Assembly: GCA_004293365.1 (NCBI GenBank)
Contig: RDYN01000046.1
Span: forward strand, 62,001 to 126,000
From: Oscillatoriales cyanobacterium
Lineage (GTDB): Bacteria; Cyanobacteriota; Cyanobacteriia; Cyanobacteriales; Microcoleaceae
DNA: 64,000 bases
Direction of reading: 5' to 3'
Part shown: positions 54,151-64,000 of the stretch, piece after piece
How positions within the stretch are numbered: the first letter of the stretch is position 1
Layout: the number at the start of each line of letters is the position of its first letter
Position numbers and translations under genes: made by a program
Notes under the pieces: generated by a model
Told to the model about the DNA's origin: nothing
Seen by the model: only the letters and a program-made list of their open reading frames with translations
Database searches by the model: none

Positions 54151-55212
54151 ATGACTTCACCAAATCGCAAAAATTTGTTCGTAAAATTGGTTACTGTTGC
54201 CGGAATTGCCGGTGTTAGTTCCTTGCTCGCCGTGCCCGGATTCGCAGCATTGAACCGCCAGACTAACGACTCGAACAATTCTAATTTTGCAGGCTCGATC
54301 GCGATCGAGCCCATGAACAACACCAATCCTGGTGGCCGTCCTTATGACTCTACCGATCCGAACTACACTAACGATCTAGGTGGCAGTCCTTCAGAGTCTA
54401 CAAATAGCCCCAGCAACAATAACAATTCCGATCGTTCTTCAGAACCTTCTGTGAGCGATCCAAACAACAATACAAATCCGGGCGGTCGTCCTTTTGACTC
54501 AACTGTTCCCACCGACAATAACGAGCCCGGCCGCCCTAGCAACACTCGCAATAGCCCCAGCAACAATAACAATTCCGGTGGTTCTTCACAAGCTCCTGCG
54601 AGCGATCCGAACAACAATACCAATCCCGGCGGCCGTCCTGTTGACTCTACTGTCCCCAGCAACAATTACGAGCCCGGCGGCCCTGGGAATACTCGAAATG
54701 GTTCCAGCAACAAGAACAATCCCGGCCGTTCTCCCAGCTCTTCAACAGGCGAAAATTCTCCTAATTCTGTCAGCAGCACAGACACCAACTTTGTGATGCA
54801 AGCAGCTCAAAGTGGTATGCTGGAAGTGCAGCTCGGCAGGTTGGCAGTGCAGCGCGGTTCTAGCAGTGCTGTAAAACAGTACGGGCAAGAAATGATTGAG
54901 GAACACACTCGGGCAAATCAAGAACTGATGCAGTTAGCAATGCAAAAAGGCGTTGAAGTACCTCTTCAGATGAGCGGCCAAAACAAAGCTTTGAGCGATC
55001 GACTTTCGGGACTTTCCGGTACAAGTTTTGACGCAGCTTACAAACAGGCTATGATCGACAGCCACAATCAGGCTATTGCTCTGTTTCAGGCTCAATCTCA
55101 ACAGGGACAAGATCCCCAGTTAAAGGCTTGGGCTACCCAGAAATTGCCCAACCTTCAGGCGCACTTGCAAATGGTTAACCAAATGTTGGCAGATGTCAGC
55201 AGGCCGCAATAA
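54151..55212 (+). CDS. secreted DUF4142 protein with Asn/Pro-rich repeats
   Basis: 353 residues. A signal peptide (VKLVTVAGIAGVSSLLAVPGFA) is followed by about 2.5 copies of a 50-57-residue repeat (core NNNTNPGGRPFDSTVP and NTRNSPSNNNNSGGSS) up to about residue 205. Then comes a complete DUF4142 domain (TDTNFVMQAAQSGMLEVQLGRLAVQRG ... IDSHNQAIALFQ), a ferritin-like helical bundle typical of secreted stress proteins. It starts 53 bp after the Thr-Gly repeat gene and both are exported, so an operon is likely. A strong terminator follows. Confidence 0.88.
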   Translation: MTSPNRKNLFVKLVTVAGIAGVSSLLAVPGFAALNRQTNDSNNSNFAGSIAIEPMNNTNPGGRPYDSTDPNYTNDLGGSPSESTNSPSNNNNSDRSSEPSVSDPNNNTNPGGRPFDSTVPTDNNEPGRPSNTRNSPSNNNNSGGSSQAPASDPNNNTNPGGRPVDSTVPSNNYEPGGPGNTRNGSSNKNNPGRSPSSSTGENSPNSVSSTDTNFVMQAAQSGMLEVQLGRLAVQRGSSSAVKQYGQEMIEEHTRANQELMQLAMQKGVEVPLQMSGQNKALSDRLSGLSGTSFDAAYKQAMIDSHNQAIALFQAQSQQGQDPQLKAWATQKLPNLQAHLQMVNQMLADVSRPQ

Positions 55213-55221
55213 TTAGCTAGG

Positions 55222-55258
55222 GTCCGATCGCGTGAAAGTGCGATCGGACTTTATTTTT
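55222..55258 (+). terminator. rho-independent terminator after the DUF4142 gene
   Basis: Perfect 10-bp stem GTCCGATCGC / GCGATCGGAC with an 8-nt loop and TTTATTTTT. Confidence 0.9.
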
Positions 55259-55451
55259 AGTGGTGGAAACTTAGAATAAATTAATAATTTTCTCACCGAC
55301 GGGCGATCGCACTTCACCGCCCGCCGATTTATTCAAACAACACAAAATTAGGAATGAAAATTAAATAACTTACAATTTATTGTTCTTGTGGGACGGGGCG
55401 GGATGCCCATCCCACAAATAATGTGTAAATTATTTAATTCGCTATCATTAG

Positions 55452-55820
55452 TTACTGCTGATTGTCCACAAAAACAGTCACAGCCGCCACAGCGATTAAC
55501 ATTTCATCATTTTTATCATTCAGAGAGGCGATCGCCCTTCCTGGCACAATCATCCCCCCTTGCTCCACAATCAGAGTTTTGCTCCCAAAAGGCAGCACCG
55601 CCAACACATCATCCTGCCGCACTTGTTCCGGGTAAGGAACGGCCACCTTTACCTCTACAATCATCTGATTGGGGTCAGTCAAACCCGCCACTTCCCAGAC
55701 GCCTAGGAGAGCATTATTGGCGATCGCATTTCGTACAGCCCTAGCCGCCGCCACAGTCGGTTCCTGCCCGTGCTGGTCGATACCCATCCCCATTTCAATG
55801 ATGAAACATTTACGTGCCAC
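55452..55820 (-). CDS. Lin0512 family protein
   Basis: 122 residues. FIIEMGMGIDQHGQEPTVAAARAVRNAIANNAL and VEVKVAVPYPEQVRQDDVLAVLPFG match the Lin0512 (CHP02058) family of unknown function. Length is normal. It is alone, opposite in direction to its neighbours. Confidence 0.88.
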   Translation of the reverse strand: MARKCFIIEMGMGIDQHGQEPTVAAARAVRNAIANNALLGVWEVAGLTDPNQMIVEVKVAVPYPEQVRQDDVLAVLPFGSKTLIVEQGGMIVPGRAIASLNDKNDEMLIAVAAVTVFVDNQQ

Positions 55821-56230
55821 AGTTACCCCTTCCTTGATTTTTGTTGATATTCGTTAGCGATGCCCTCGAAGACGATCGCACTTTTTCTCAAAACAATTAT
55901 CAACCAAAGCGACCAATATTTACATTATGCGATCGCTCAATTCAATCTATTAGATTTGGAGATTTATTTTTTTATGAACAAACAAAAGCTTTGTGGGGTG
56001 GGCCGGAGAGCCCGCCCCAACGATAAAATGCAAATTTGCAGCAACAGCTTAACAACCAAACACTCATTCAGTTAAAAAAAATCCCACAAGCGACAATCTC
56101 AAAACCCATAGTCAATCAGTCATTGTCAATCTCAAATCCCAAATCCCAAATCTAAAATCGCACAACTTATGGTAATATAACCAAAATCACCATTCCTCGC
56201 GGACTGCCCAACTCATCGCCAGCTTGAATC
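55821..56230. other. intergenic region without a clear gene
   Basis: Short open frames here overlap each other and include GGGGTGGGCCGGAGAGCCCGCCCC (a dispersed repeat at about 55993) and a CAAATCCCAAATC run; nothing codes convincingly. Confidence 0.5.
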
Positions 56231-57145
56231 ATGGATAGTTTTCTCCCCATCGCCTACTTTCAAAACCAATTTCTCCCATTTACCGACGCCAAAATCTCCA
56301 TAGCCACCCACGCCCTGCACTACGGAACCGGAGTTTTAGGCGGGTTGCGAGGAATTCCCGATCCCGAAAATGGCGATCGCATCTTACTATTTAGATTAGA
56401 CCGCCACTGTCAAAGATTAAGTCAAAGTGCCAGCTTCCTCCACTGCGATATTCCCGCCGACAAAATCCAACAAATAATCATTGATTTTGTCAAGAAGAAC
56501 CAGCCCCAAAAATCATTTTACATCCGCCCTTTTATCTACACATCAAGCCTAGGAATAGCCCCCCGACTGCACAACGTAGAAACAGACTTCTTTGTCTACG
56601 GATTAGAACTTTCAGACTACTTACCAAAAGAAGGAGTAAACTGTAGAATTAGCTCTTGGTACCGCCAAGAAGACCGCAGCTTACCCTTAAGAGGGAAAAT
56701 TAGCGGCGCCTACATCACCTCAGCCTTAGCCAAAACCGAAGCAGTAGAATCCGGCTTCGACGAAGCGATTATGATGAACAGCCAGGGAAAAGTCAGCGAA
56801 GCTTCAGGGATGAACATATTCGTCGCCAGAAACGGTAAATTAGTTACTCCCGGTTTCGAGCAAGATATTCTCGAAGGAATCACCAGAGACAGCGCAATCA
56901 CCATCGCCAGAGACTTAGGAATAGAAGTCACAGAAAGACCAGTTGACAAATCTGAACTGTTGATTGCAGACGAGATTTTTCTGTGCGGAACCGCCGCCAA
57001 AATTACGCCAGTTAATCGAGTAGAAAACTATCAATTGCCGAAAAACCGACCCATCACCGAAAAGATTTTAGATAAATTGACAGGAATTATCGAAAATCGC
57101 GACAGCAAGTACAAAGAGTGGGTATTTCCAATTAATCTTAATTAA
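56231..57145 (+). CDS. ilvE: branched-chain amino acid aminotransferase
   Basis: Class IV PLP aminotransferase that makes Leu, Ile and Val from their keto acids. The start ATG at 56231 opens FLPIAYFQNQFLPFTDAKISIATHALHYGTGVLGGLRG. The PLP lysine is K156 in LRGKISGAY, and the conserved glutamate is in KVSEASGMNIF; ITRDSAITIARDLGIEVTERP and EIFLCGTAAKITPV are also typical. 304 residues is normal. A 46-bp direct duplication lies just downstream (57140-57215). Confidence 0.94.
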   Translation: MDSFLPIAYFQNQFLPFTDAKISIATHALHYGTGVLGGLRGIPDPENGDRILLFRLDRHCQRLSQSASFLHCDIPADKIQQIIIDFVKKNQPQKSFYIRPFIYTSSLGIAPRLHNVETDFFVYGLELSDYLPKEGVNCRISSWYRQEDRSLPLRGKISGAYITSALAKTEAVESGFDEAIMMNSQGKVSEASGMNIFVARNGKLVTPGFEQDILEGITRDSAITIARDLGIEVTERPVDKSELLIADEIFLCGTAAKITPVNRVENYQLPKNRPITEKILDKLTGIIENRDSKYKEWVFPINLN

Positions 57146-57250
57146 CTGAAAATACCTGTCGTCGTAGAAGCGAGTTTTAATTAACTGAAAATACCTGTCG
57201 TCGTAGAAGCGAGTTTACTCAAGTTGTAGGGTGCGCAGTGCGCACCTTAC
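57140..57250. repeat. duplicated 46-bp unit and a GTAGGGTGCGCAGTGCGCACC element
   Basis: TTAATTAACTGAAAATACCT ... GTAGAAGCGAG occurs twice in tandem, the first copy containing the ilvE stop codon. The GTGCGCAGTGCGCAC palindrome family seen at 3.8 kb follows. Confidence 0.8.
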
Positions 57251-57310
57251 CCCATAGATAGTGCAAAAATACTCGTTTGTATCATTCGGCTGTAACCGAA
57301 TTTGTATTAC

Positions 57311-58165
57311 TTACCCGCACAAAGCAGCCGCATGATGTCGAATGTGATCCTCCATAAAACTCGCCACAAAATAATAGCTGTGATCGTAACCTTCCTGCAT
57401 CCTTAAAGTCAGCGGCTGTCCGACTTTTGCACAAGCAGCCGCAAACGCATCCGGCAACAATTGCCCGTCAGCTAGATACGAATCATCACTACCGCAGTCA
57501 ATCAAAATCGGACGGTTGTATTGCTTTTGGCGAACTAACTCGCTAGCATCCCAAGCCTTCCAAATCTCCTTATCGACCCCAAGGTAGTGTCCAAATATTT
57601 TTTGTCCCCAAGGGCAGCGCACGGGCGCGCAAATAGGCGCAAAAGCCGAAACTGAAAGATAGCGATCGCAATTTTTCAACGCGCAAATTAAAGCCCCATG
57701 TCCGCCCATCGAATGACCGAAAATTCCCTGTTTTTCGCGTATCCCTGGAAAGTTTTCGGCGATTAAATTCGGCAACTCATCAACCACATAACTGTACATC
57801 CGATAGTGAGAATTCCAAGGTGCGGCTGTCGCATCCACATAAAAACCCGCGCCGCTTCCCAAATCCCAATTGTCGTCTTCCCCAGGAATGCCAGTATTGC
57901 GCGGGCTAGTGTCGGGTGCAACCAGGATTAACCCATATTTTGCCGCGAATTGCTGCGCCCCCGCTTTTGCCATAAAGTTCTCTTCCGTGGAGGTTAATCC
58001 TGATAGAAAGTACAGGATTGGTACGGGATGTAATACGGCTTGTGGCGGCTGGTAAACAGCGAATTTCATCTCGCTGTTGCAGGTTGAGGATTGATGGCTG
58101 TAAAAGCCGAGTTTGCCGCCAAAACTTTTATATTGTTTTTCCAGTTTTAGGGATTTTGAGCTCAT
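57311..58165 (-). CDS. fghA: S-formylglutathione hydrolase
   Basis: 284-residue alpha/beta hydrolase (esterase D family). It hydrolyses S-formylglutathione to formate and glutathione, the second step of glutathione-dependent formaldehyde oxidation. The nucleophile is in GHSMGGHGAL; YFLSGLTSTEENFMAKAG (oxyanion region), CGSDDSYL and EGYDHSYYF (catalytic His) are the family landmarks. The first-step enzyme frmA is encoded directly upstream on the same strand, so the two form a functional pair. Confidence 0.95.
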   Translation of the reverse strand: MSSKSLKLEKQYKSFGGKLGFYSHQSSTCNSEMKFAVYQPPQAVLHPVPILYFLSGLTSTEENFMAKAGAQQFAAKYGLILVAPDTSPRNTGIPGEDDNWDLGSGAGFYVDATAAPWNSHYRMYSYVVDELPNLIAENFPGIREKQGIFGHSMGGHGALICALKNCDRYLSVSAFAPICAPVRCPWGQKIFGHYLGVDKEIWKAWDASELVRQKQYNRPILIDCGSDDSYLADGQLLPDAFAAACAKVGQPLTLRMQEGYDHSYYFVASFMEDHIRHHAAALCG

Positions 58166-58256
58166 GTTAATTTTATTTCATTTGTGAATTAGATTTTTTT
58201 TTACCGCAGAGGGCGCAGAGGGCGCAGAGGAAGAGAGAAGAAAGAATGATTTTTGT

Positions 58257-60128
<1,872 letters not shown>

Positions 60129-60276
60129 TATAGCAACAGAAATCAGAATTTCCCAACATCTTTCTTTTCTACTCCTCTGCGCCCTCTGCGCTCTCTGCGG
60201 TTAATAAAAAAAAATCTCCAAAATGAAATAAAATTGCTATATTCCTAACTCAAAACTCTTTCCCCAAATAGCTACT

Positions 60277-61326
60277 GTGAACTTGCCATTAACCTCAGCC
60301 TCGCAAACCCAAACCCGCAAAGCAGACCACATCCGAATCTGCCTCGAAGAAGACGTACAATTTCGCGAAACAACCAGCGGACTAGAAAACTACCGTTTTG
60401 CTCACTGCTGTTTGCCAGAACTCGATCGCGGCCAAATCGATTTAACCTCCACATTCCTCGGCAAAAAACTAGCCGTACCCCTGCTAATATCGTCAATGAC
60501 AGGCGGCACAGAACTCGCCCAGACCATCAACTATCGCCTCGCCGATGTCGCTCAAGAATACAAACTGGCCATGGGAGTCGGTTCCCAGCGCATCATCGTA
60601 GAAAACCCTCAACTTGCTCCTACATTTGCAGTGCGCCGCCGCGCTCCCGATATTCTGCTATTTGCTAATATCGGAGCGGTTCAATTAAACTACAATTACG
60701 GTTTGGAAGAGTGTCAAAAAATTATCGATATTCTGGAAGCAGATGCCCTAATTTTGCACCTCAATCCGCTGCAAGAGTGCGTTCAAACTGAAGGCGATAC
60801 TAATTTTAAAGGACTGCTCGATAAAATTGCTAAATTGTGCGATAAATTACCAGTACCGGTGATTGCTAAAGAAGTTGGCAACGGTATTTCTGGTAAGATG
60901 GCACAGAAATTGCTGGCGGCTGGGGTAAGCGCGATCGACATTGCCGGAGCGGGAGGCACTTCTTGGGCGAAAATAGAAGGAGAGCGAGCCAAAGACAGCA
61001 AGCAGCGCAGATTGGGCGCCACCTTTGCCGACTGGGGAATCCCGACAGCCGAGTGCGTTGTCAGCACCCGCGCCGCAGCGCCAGATGTTCCCCTGATTGC
61101 CTCTGGAGGCTTGCAAAACGGCTTGGATGCAGCGAAAACCCTCGCCCTAGGCGCGGATGTGGCGGGACTGGCGCGGCCGTTTCTGCAAGCAGCAGCGCAA
61201 TCGGAATCAGCCGCAGCCCTCTTAGCTGAGGTTTTAATTGCAGAAATCGCCACCGTGATGTTCTGTACGGGCTGCGCTAACTTGGATGAGTTAAAACATT
61301 CTGGGGTTTTGGAAAGGTTAAGATAA
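60277..61326 (+). CDS. fni: isopentenyl-diphosphate delta-isomerase, type 2
   Basis: FMN-dependent IPP/DMAPP isomerase of the MEP-pathway organisms, 349 residues. [45 protein letters not shown] (here the usual R), [23 protein letters not shown] and [14 protein letters not shown] match the family. It feeds carotenoid and chlorophyll side-chain synthesis. Upstream repeats GCGCCCTCTGCGCTCTCTGC (60179-60200) belong to the same family as those at 58.2 kb. Confidence 0.95.
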   Translation: MNLPLTSASQTQTRKADHIRICLEEDVQFRETTSGLENYRFAHCCLPELDRGQIDLTSTFLGKKLAVPLLISSMTGGTELAQTINYRLADVAQEYKLAMGVGSQRIIVENPQLAPTFAVRRRAPDILLFANIGAVQLNYNYGLEECQKIIDILEADALILHLNPLQECVQTEGDTNFKGLLDKIAKLCDKLPVPVIAKEVGNGISGKMAQKLLAAGVSAIDIAGAGGTSWAKIEGERAKDSKQRRLGATFADWGIPTAECVVSTRAAAPDVPLIASGGLQNGLDAAKTLALGADVAGLARPFLQAAAQSESAAALLAEVLIAEIATVMFCTGCANLDELKHSGVLERLR

Positions 61327-61329
61327 AAG

Positions 61330-61552
61330 TAAGTCAGCAGTCATTAGTCCGCAGTCATTAGTCCGCAGTCATTAGTCCGCAGTCATTAGTCCGCAGCTAA
61401 TAACTAACGACAGCGAATAATTGCTAACTCCCACTTGCAGAAATCACCAATAACTAATGACTAATGACTAATGACTAATGACTAATGACTAATGACTAAT
61501 GACTAATGACTAATGACTAATGACTAATGACTAATGACTAATGACTAATGAT
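61330..61552. repeat. GTCCGCAGTCATTA units and TAATGAC heptamer array
   Basis: Four copies of a 14-bp GTCCGCAGTCATTA unit (about 61335-61395) are followed by about 14 uninterrupted copies of TAATGAC (61452-61549). The heptamer family also occurs at 22.7 and 51.6 kb. It sits 22 bp before the SppA start. Confidence 0.9.
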
Positions 61553-61573
61553 AACCAATTACCCATTATCTAA

Positions 61574-63394
61574 ATGAAAGATTTCCTAAAATATACTTGT
61601 GCAAGTTTGCTGGGAACATTCCTCGGACTGTTGCTGCTGGGCGGCATCGGATTGGGGGGACTGGTAATGTTAATTGCTCTGGCGGCGTCGTCGTCTAAAG
61701 ATGCAGGCCCGCAAGTTAAAGATAAGTCGGTATTGGTATTAGACCTTTCTTTAAATATCACCGACAGCAAACCGAGCCGCAGCACGAGCGCGGCGATTCA
61801 AGAAGCGCTTTCGGACGAGTCCGGCGATGCTGTGACGCTGCGGACTGTTTTAGATGCGATCGACTCTGCGAAAAAAGACCCGAAAATTGTGGGGATGTAT
61901 CTCGAAGGCAGTTCGGATGCCAGCAGCAGCGGGTTTGCTAATCTCAAGGAAGTTCGATCGGCCCTACAGCGCTTCCGAGATGCCAAAAAACCCATTTTTG
62001 CTTACGAAATGGACTGGAGCGAGCGAGATTATTACCTCGGTTCAGTTGCTAACACAATTGCTATGAATCCTTACGGATCTCTTGAGATCAACGGTTTTAG
62101 CAGTCAAGCAATGTTTTTGACCGGTGCTTTCGAGAAATACGGCCTCGGAGTGCAAGTGACTCGCGTCGGTAAATACAAGTCCGCCGTCGAACCGTTTTTG
62201 CTCAAAAAAATGAGCCCGGAAAATCGCCAGCAAACCCAAAAGTTACTGGGAGATATTTGGGGTGAATACCTAAAAACTGTCGGCCCGAGCCGCAAATTGA
62301 CTGTTCCTCAACTGCAAGCGGTTGCAGATAATGGCGGAACTTTGATGGCTGACGAAGCTCTCAAAGGCAAGTTAGTTGATAAAGTTGCATATTTTGATGA
62401 AATTGCAACTGAACTGAAAAAACTAACAGGAACTGATGCAGAAGATAAATCTTTTAAGCAAATAAGTTTGAAAAACTACGCGAGAGTTGCTGAGAGTAAA
62501 AACTCAAGTCGCGCTAACAAGAAAAACCAGATTGCTGTCCTTTACGCTGAAGGAGAGATTGTAGACGGGGAAGGTGGCCCGACTGAAGTAGGGGGCGATC
62601 GCATCGCTCAAGAAATGCGGAAAATCCGAGAAGATGACCGCGTAAAAGCAGTAGTTTTGCGCGTTAACAGCCCTGGAGGCAGCGCGACGGCTGCGGAAGT
62701 CATCGGGCGCGAAGTCGCGCTGACGGGCAAAAAAAAGCCAGTTATCGTGTCGATGGGCAATTTAGCAGCTTCGGGCGGCTATTGGATTTCGATGGGTTCT
62801 AGCAAAATCTTTGCCGAAGCGAGTACGATTACCGGTTCGATCGGCGTTTTTGGAATGCTGTTCAATGCCGAAAAGTTGGCTGCTAACAACGGCATAACTT
62901 GGGACGTGGTAAAAACCGCCCGTTTTGCGGATACTAACACGGTTTCCCGCCCCAAAAATCCTCAAGAATTGGCGAATATTCAGAAAATAGTCGATCGCAT
63001 TTACGATCGATTTATCACCAAAGTCGCCGACTCCCGCAAACTGCCAAAAAACAAGGTACAAGAAATTGCTCAAGGCAGGGTTTGGTCTGGTACCGCCGCG
63101 AAACAGTTGGGTTTAGTCGATGAAATTGGCGGCCTGGAAGATGCGATCGGAGCCGCAGCTAAGCAAGCTAAACTCGGCGATGATTGGCAGTTAGAAGAAT
63201 ATCCAAAAACCCGGAGTTTGGAAGAGCGAATTTTGGAAAGAATTTCCGGCGTTCATGTGTTAAAACCAGCCACCAAACTCGACCCGCTGACGGCCGAAGT
63301 TAAGAAAATGCAGGATGAATTGACTCTTATCAAGTCAATGAACGACCCGCAGGGAATTTACGTTCGCTTACCTTTCGATTTACGCATTAATTAA
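61574..63394 (+). CDS. sppA: signal peptide peptidase SppA, long (67K) form
   Basis: 606-residue double-domain S49 protease with an N-terminal membrane segment (YTCASLLGTFLGLLLLGGIGLGGLVMLIALA). The general base K202 lies in the first half (VGKYKSAVEPF) and the nucleophile S400 in the second (NLAASGGYWI), as in E. coli SppA where the dyad is built across both halves. VLRVNSPGGSA and ITGSIGVF are conserved. Cyanobacterial SppA cleaves signal peptides and is linked to light acclimation. It is the second SppA of the window and is the long form. Confidence 0.95.
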   Translation: MKDFLKYTCASLLGTFLGLLLLGGIGLGGLVMLIALAASSSKDAGPQVKDKSVLVLDLSLNITDSKPSRSTSAAIQEALSDESGDAVTLRTVLDAIDSAKKDPKIVGMYLEGSSDASSSGFANLKEVRSALQRFRDAKKPIFAYEMDWSERDYYLGSVANTIAMNPYGSLEINGFSSQAMFLTGAFEKYGLGVQVTRVGKYKSAVEPFLLKKMSPENRQQTQKLLGDIWGEYLKTVGPSRKLTVPQLQAVADNGGTLMADEALKGKLVDKVAYFDEIATELKKLTGTDAEDKSFKQISLKNYARVAESKNSSRANKKNQIAVLYAEGEIVDGEGGPTEVGGDRIAQEMRKIREDDRVKAVVLRVNSPGGSATAAEVIGREVALTGKKKPVIVSMGNLAASGGYWISMGSSKIFAEASTITGSIGVFGMLFNAEKLAANNGITWDVVKTARFADTNTVSRPKNPQELANIQKIVDRIYDRFITKVADSRKLPKNKVQEIAQGRVWSGTAAKQLGLVDEIGGLEDAIGAAAKQAKLGDDWQLEEYPKTRSLEERILERISGVHVLKPATKLDPLTAEVKKMQDELTLIKSMNDPQGIYVRLPFDLRIN

Positions 63395-63399
63395 CTTTA

Positions 63400-63700
63400 C
63401 TCTTCAACCCGCGTCGGCGGGTTTTGTCTGTGTAGCAGCGGTTTCAACCGCCGAGTTTCAACCGCCGAGTTTGTCTTGACTCTTCAACCCGCGCACCATC
63501 CGGGTTTTGTCTGTATAGCAGCGGTTTCAACCGCCGAGTTTCAACCGCCGAGTTTGTCTTGACTCTTCAACCCGCGCACCATCCGGGTTTTGTCTGTGTA
63601 GCAGCGGTTTCAACCGCCGAGTTTCAACCGCCGAGTTTCAACCGCCGAGTTTCAACCGCCGAGTTTCAACCGCCGAGTTTCAACCGCCGAGTCCGATGAA
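63400..63700. repeat. tandem repeats of the TTTCAACCGCCGAG family
   Basis: Two and a half ~85-bp units (CTTCAACCCGCG ... GGGTTTTGTCTGTGTAGCAG ... GGTTTCAACCGCC), and from about 63605 at least six tandem copies of the 14-bp GAGTTTCAACCGCC. No gene. Confidence 0.85.
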
Positions 63701-63711
63701 ATAAACCAGGT

Positions 63712-63772
63712 TCGTAGTGAGGACTTTAGTCCTCTGACGGATGCGGACTAAAGTCCTCACTACGAACCAATC
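63712..63772. repeat. inverted GTAGTGAGGACTTTAGTCCTC pair
   Basis: GTTCGTAGTGAGGACTTTAG and its reverse complement (CTAAAGTCCTCACTACGAAC) lie about 12 bp apart and can form a 25-bp hairpin. Confidence 0.8.
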
Positions 63773-63803
63773 TTATTATGGCGGCCGCGGGGGTTACTGA
63801 CTG

Positions 63804-63834
63804 AAAAACCCGGTTTCCTCAAGAAACCGGGTTT
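63804..63834. terminator. AAACCCGGTTTC hairpin
   Basis: AAAAACCCGGTTTC / GAAACCGGGTTT with a tight loop; same dispersed family as the crtR terminator. It could end transcription of the partial minus-strand gene that follows. Confidence 0.5.
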
Positions 63835-63878
63835 GTGAATACCCTATAAGTCGATCGACTGGGAATTGGCAATATTTA

Positions 63879-64000
63879 TTATGCTGCACGCTGAGTCAAC
63901 AATCCCCAGACAAAAAGTACCACGATCGCACCTACGACGGCTAAAGCTATGCTCCATAAACTAAATCCTCCTGCGGCGGTAGCTCCCCCTATCCGCAAGG
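63879..64000 (-). CDS. GlsB/YeaQ/YmgE family protein, 3' part only
   Basis: The last 40 codons of a minus-strand gene that runs off the window. The encoded tail IGGATAAGG ... LWSIALAVVGAIVVLFVW is the final Gly-rich turn and transmembrane helix typical of GlsB/YeaQ/YmgE stress-related membrane proteins (transglycosylase-associated family). Confidence 0.6.
   Translation of the reverse strand, partial: LRIGGATAAGGFSLWSIALAVVGAIVVLFVWGLLTQRAA

Noticed and set aside
63400-63700. Possible CRISPR array in the GTTTCAACCGCC units
   Set aside because: Units are contiguous with no unique spacers, and no cas genes are present.

Overview
The window is chromosomal DNA from a cyanobacterium, most likely a filamentous Oscillatoriales-type organism (Microcoleus/Oscillatoria-like; the genus is inference). 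The evidence is the very high density of the cyanobacterial octamer GCGATCGC, a CrtR-type carotenoid hydroxylase, a type 2 IPP isomerase, Pilin_GH-type pilins, AAA_35 and CHAT STAND proteins, Uma2 nucleases, and the dense dispersed intergenic repeats typical of large filamentous cyanobacterial genomes. No CRISPR array, rRNA or complete insertion sequence was seen. There is one tRNA (Thr, CGT).

Housekeeping genes are scattered singly or in short runs: a trehalose synthase-maltokinase fusion (425-3814), ferredoxin, a 5-oxoprolinase/hydantoinase and an M28 peptidase (8098-12751), a DMT exporter, SppA-I and chorismate mutase (20.3-23.2 kb), crtR, pyruvate kinase and tRNA-Thr (24.4-27.8 kb), a K+ channel (35-36 kb), branched-chain aminotransferase, the formaldehyde detoxification pair fghA-frmA, an SDR, fni and SppA-II (56.2-63.4 kb).

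The accessory content is rich in conflict-type genes. (1) 12.8-14.6 kb: an SMC/OLD-like ATPase followed 1 bp later by a DUF4276/TOPRIM-like protein. (2) 15.3-19.7 kb: a CHAT protease-NB-ARC-TPR protein with four almost identical 120-bp TPR units, followed by a small protein with two membrane segments. (3) 28.1-34.6 kb: a restriction helicase of the BPTD_3080 type carrying a DUF433 antitoxin-like domain at its C-terminus, a DUF5615 PIN-like toxin gene overlapping both neighbours, and a beta-type DNA methyltransferase. (4) 36.2-46.9 kb: an AAA_35-WD40 STAND protein in a row with pilin-like genes and a duplicated NfeD-SPFH(-pilin) cassette, divergent from an HTH-TIR-AAA_35 protein. Two cassette promoters and a distant pilin promoter carry the same 11-bp iterons, so this looks like one regulon. 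A second pilin here has a 134-residue repetitive leader before its prepilin cleavage site.

Repeats are a theme of their own: REP-like AGAAACCGGGTTTTT hairpins (some placed as terminators), GTAGTGAGGACTTTAGTCC elements, 165-bp MITE-like elements with 57-bp inverted ends made of nested palindromes, TAATGAC heptamer arrays, and at least five places where an intergenic repeat family sits in frame inside a coding gene. All calls come from reading the sequence only; no database search was run.
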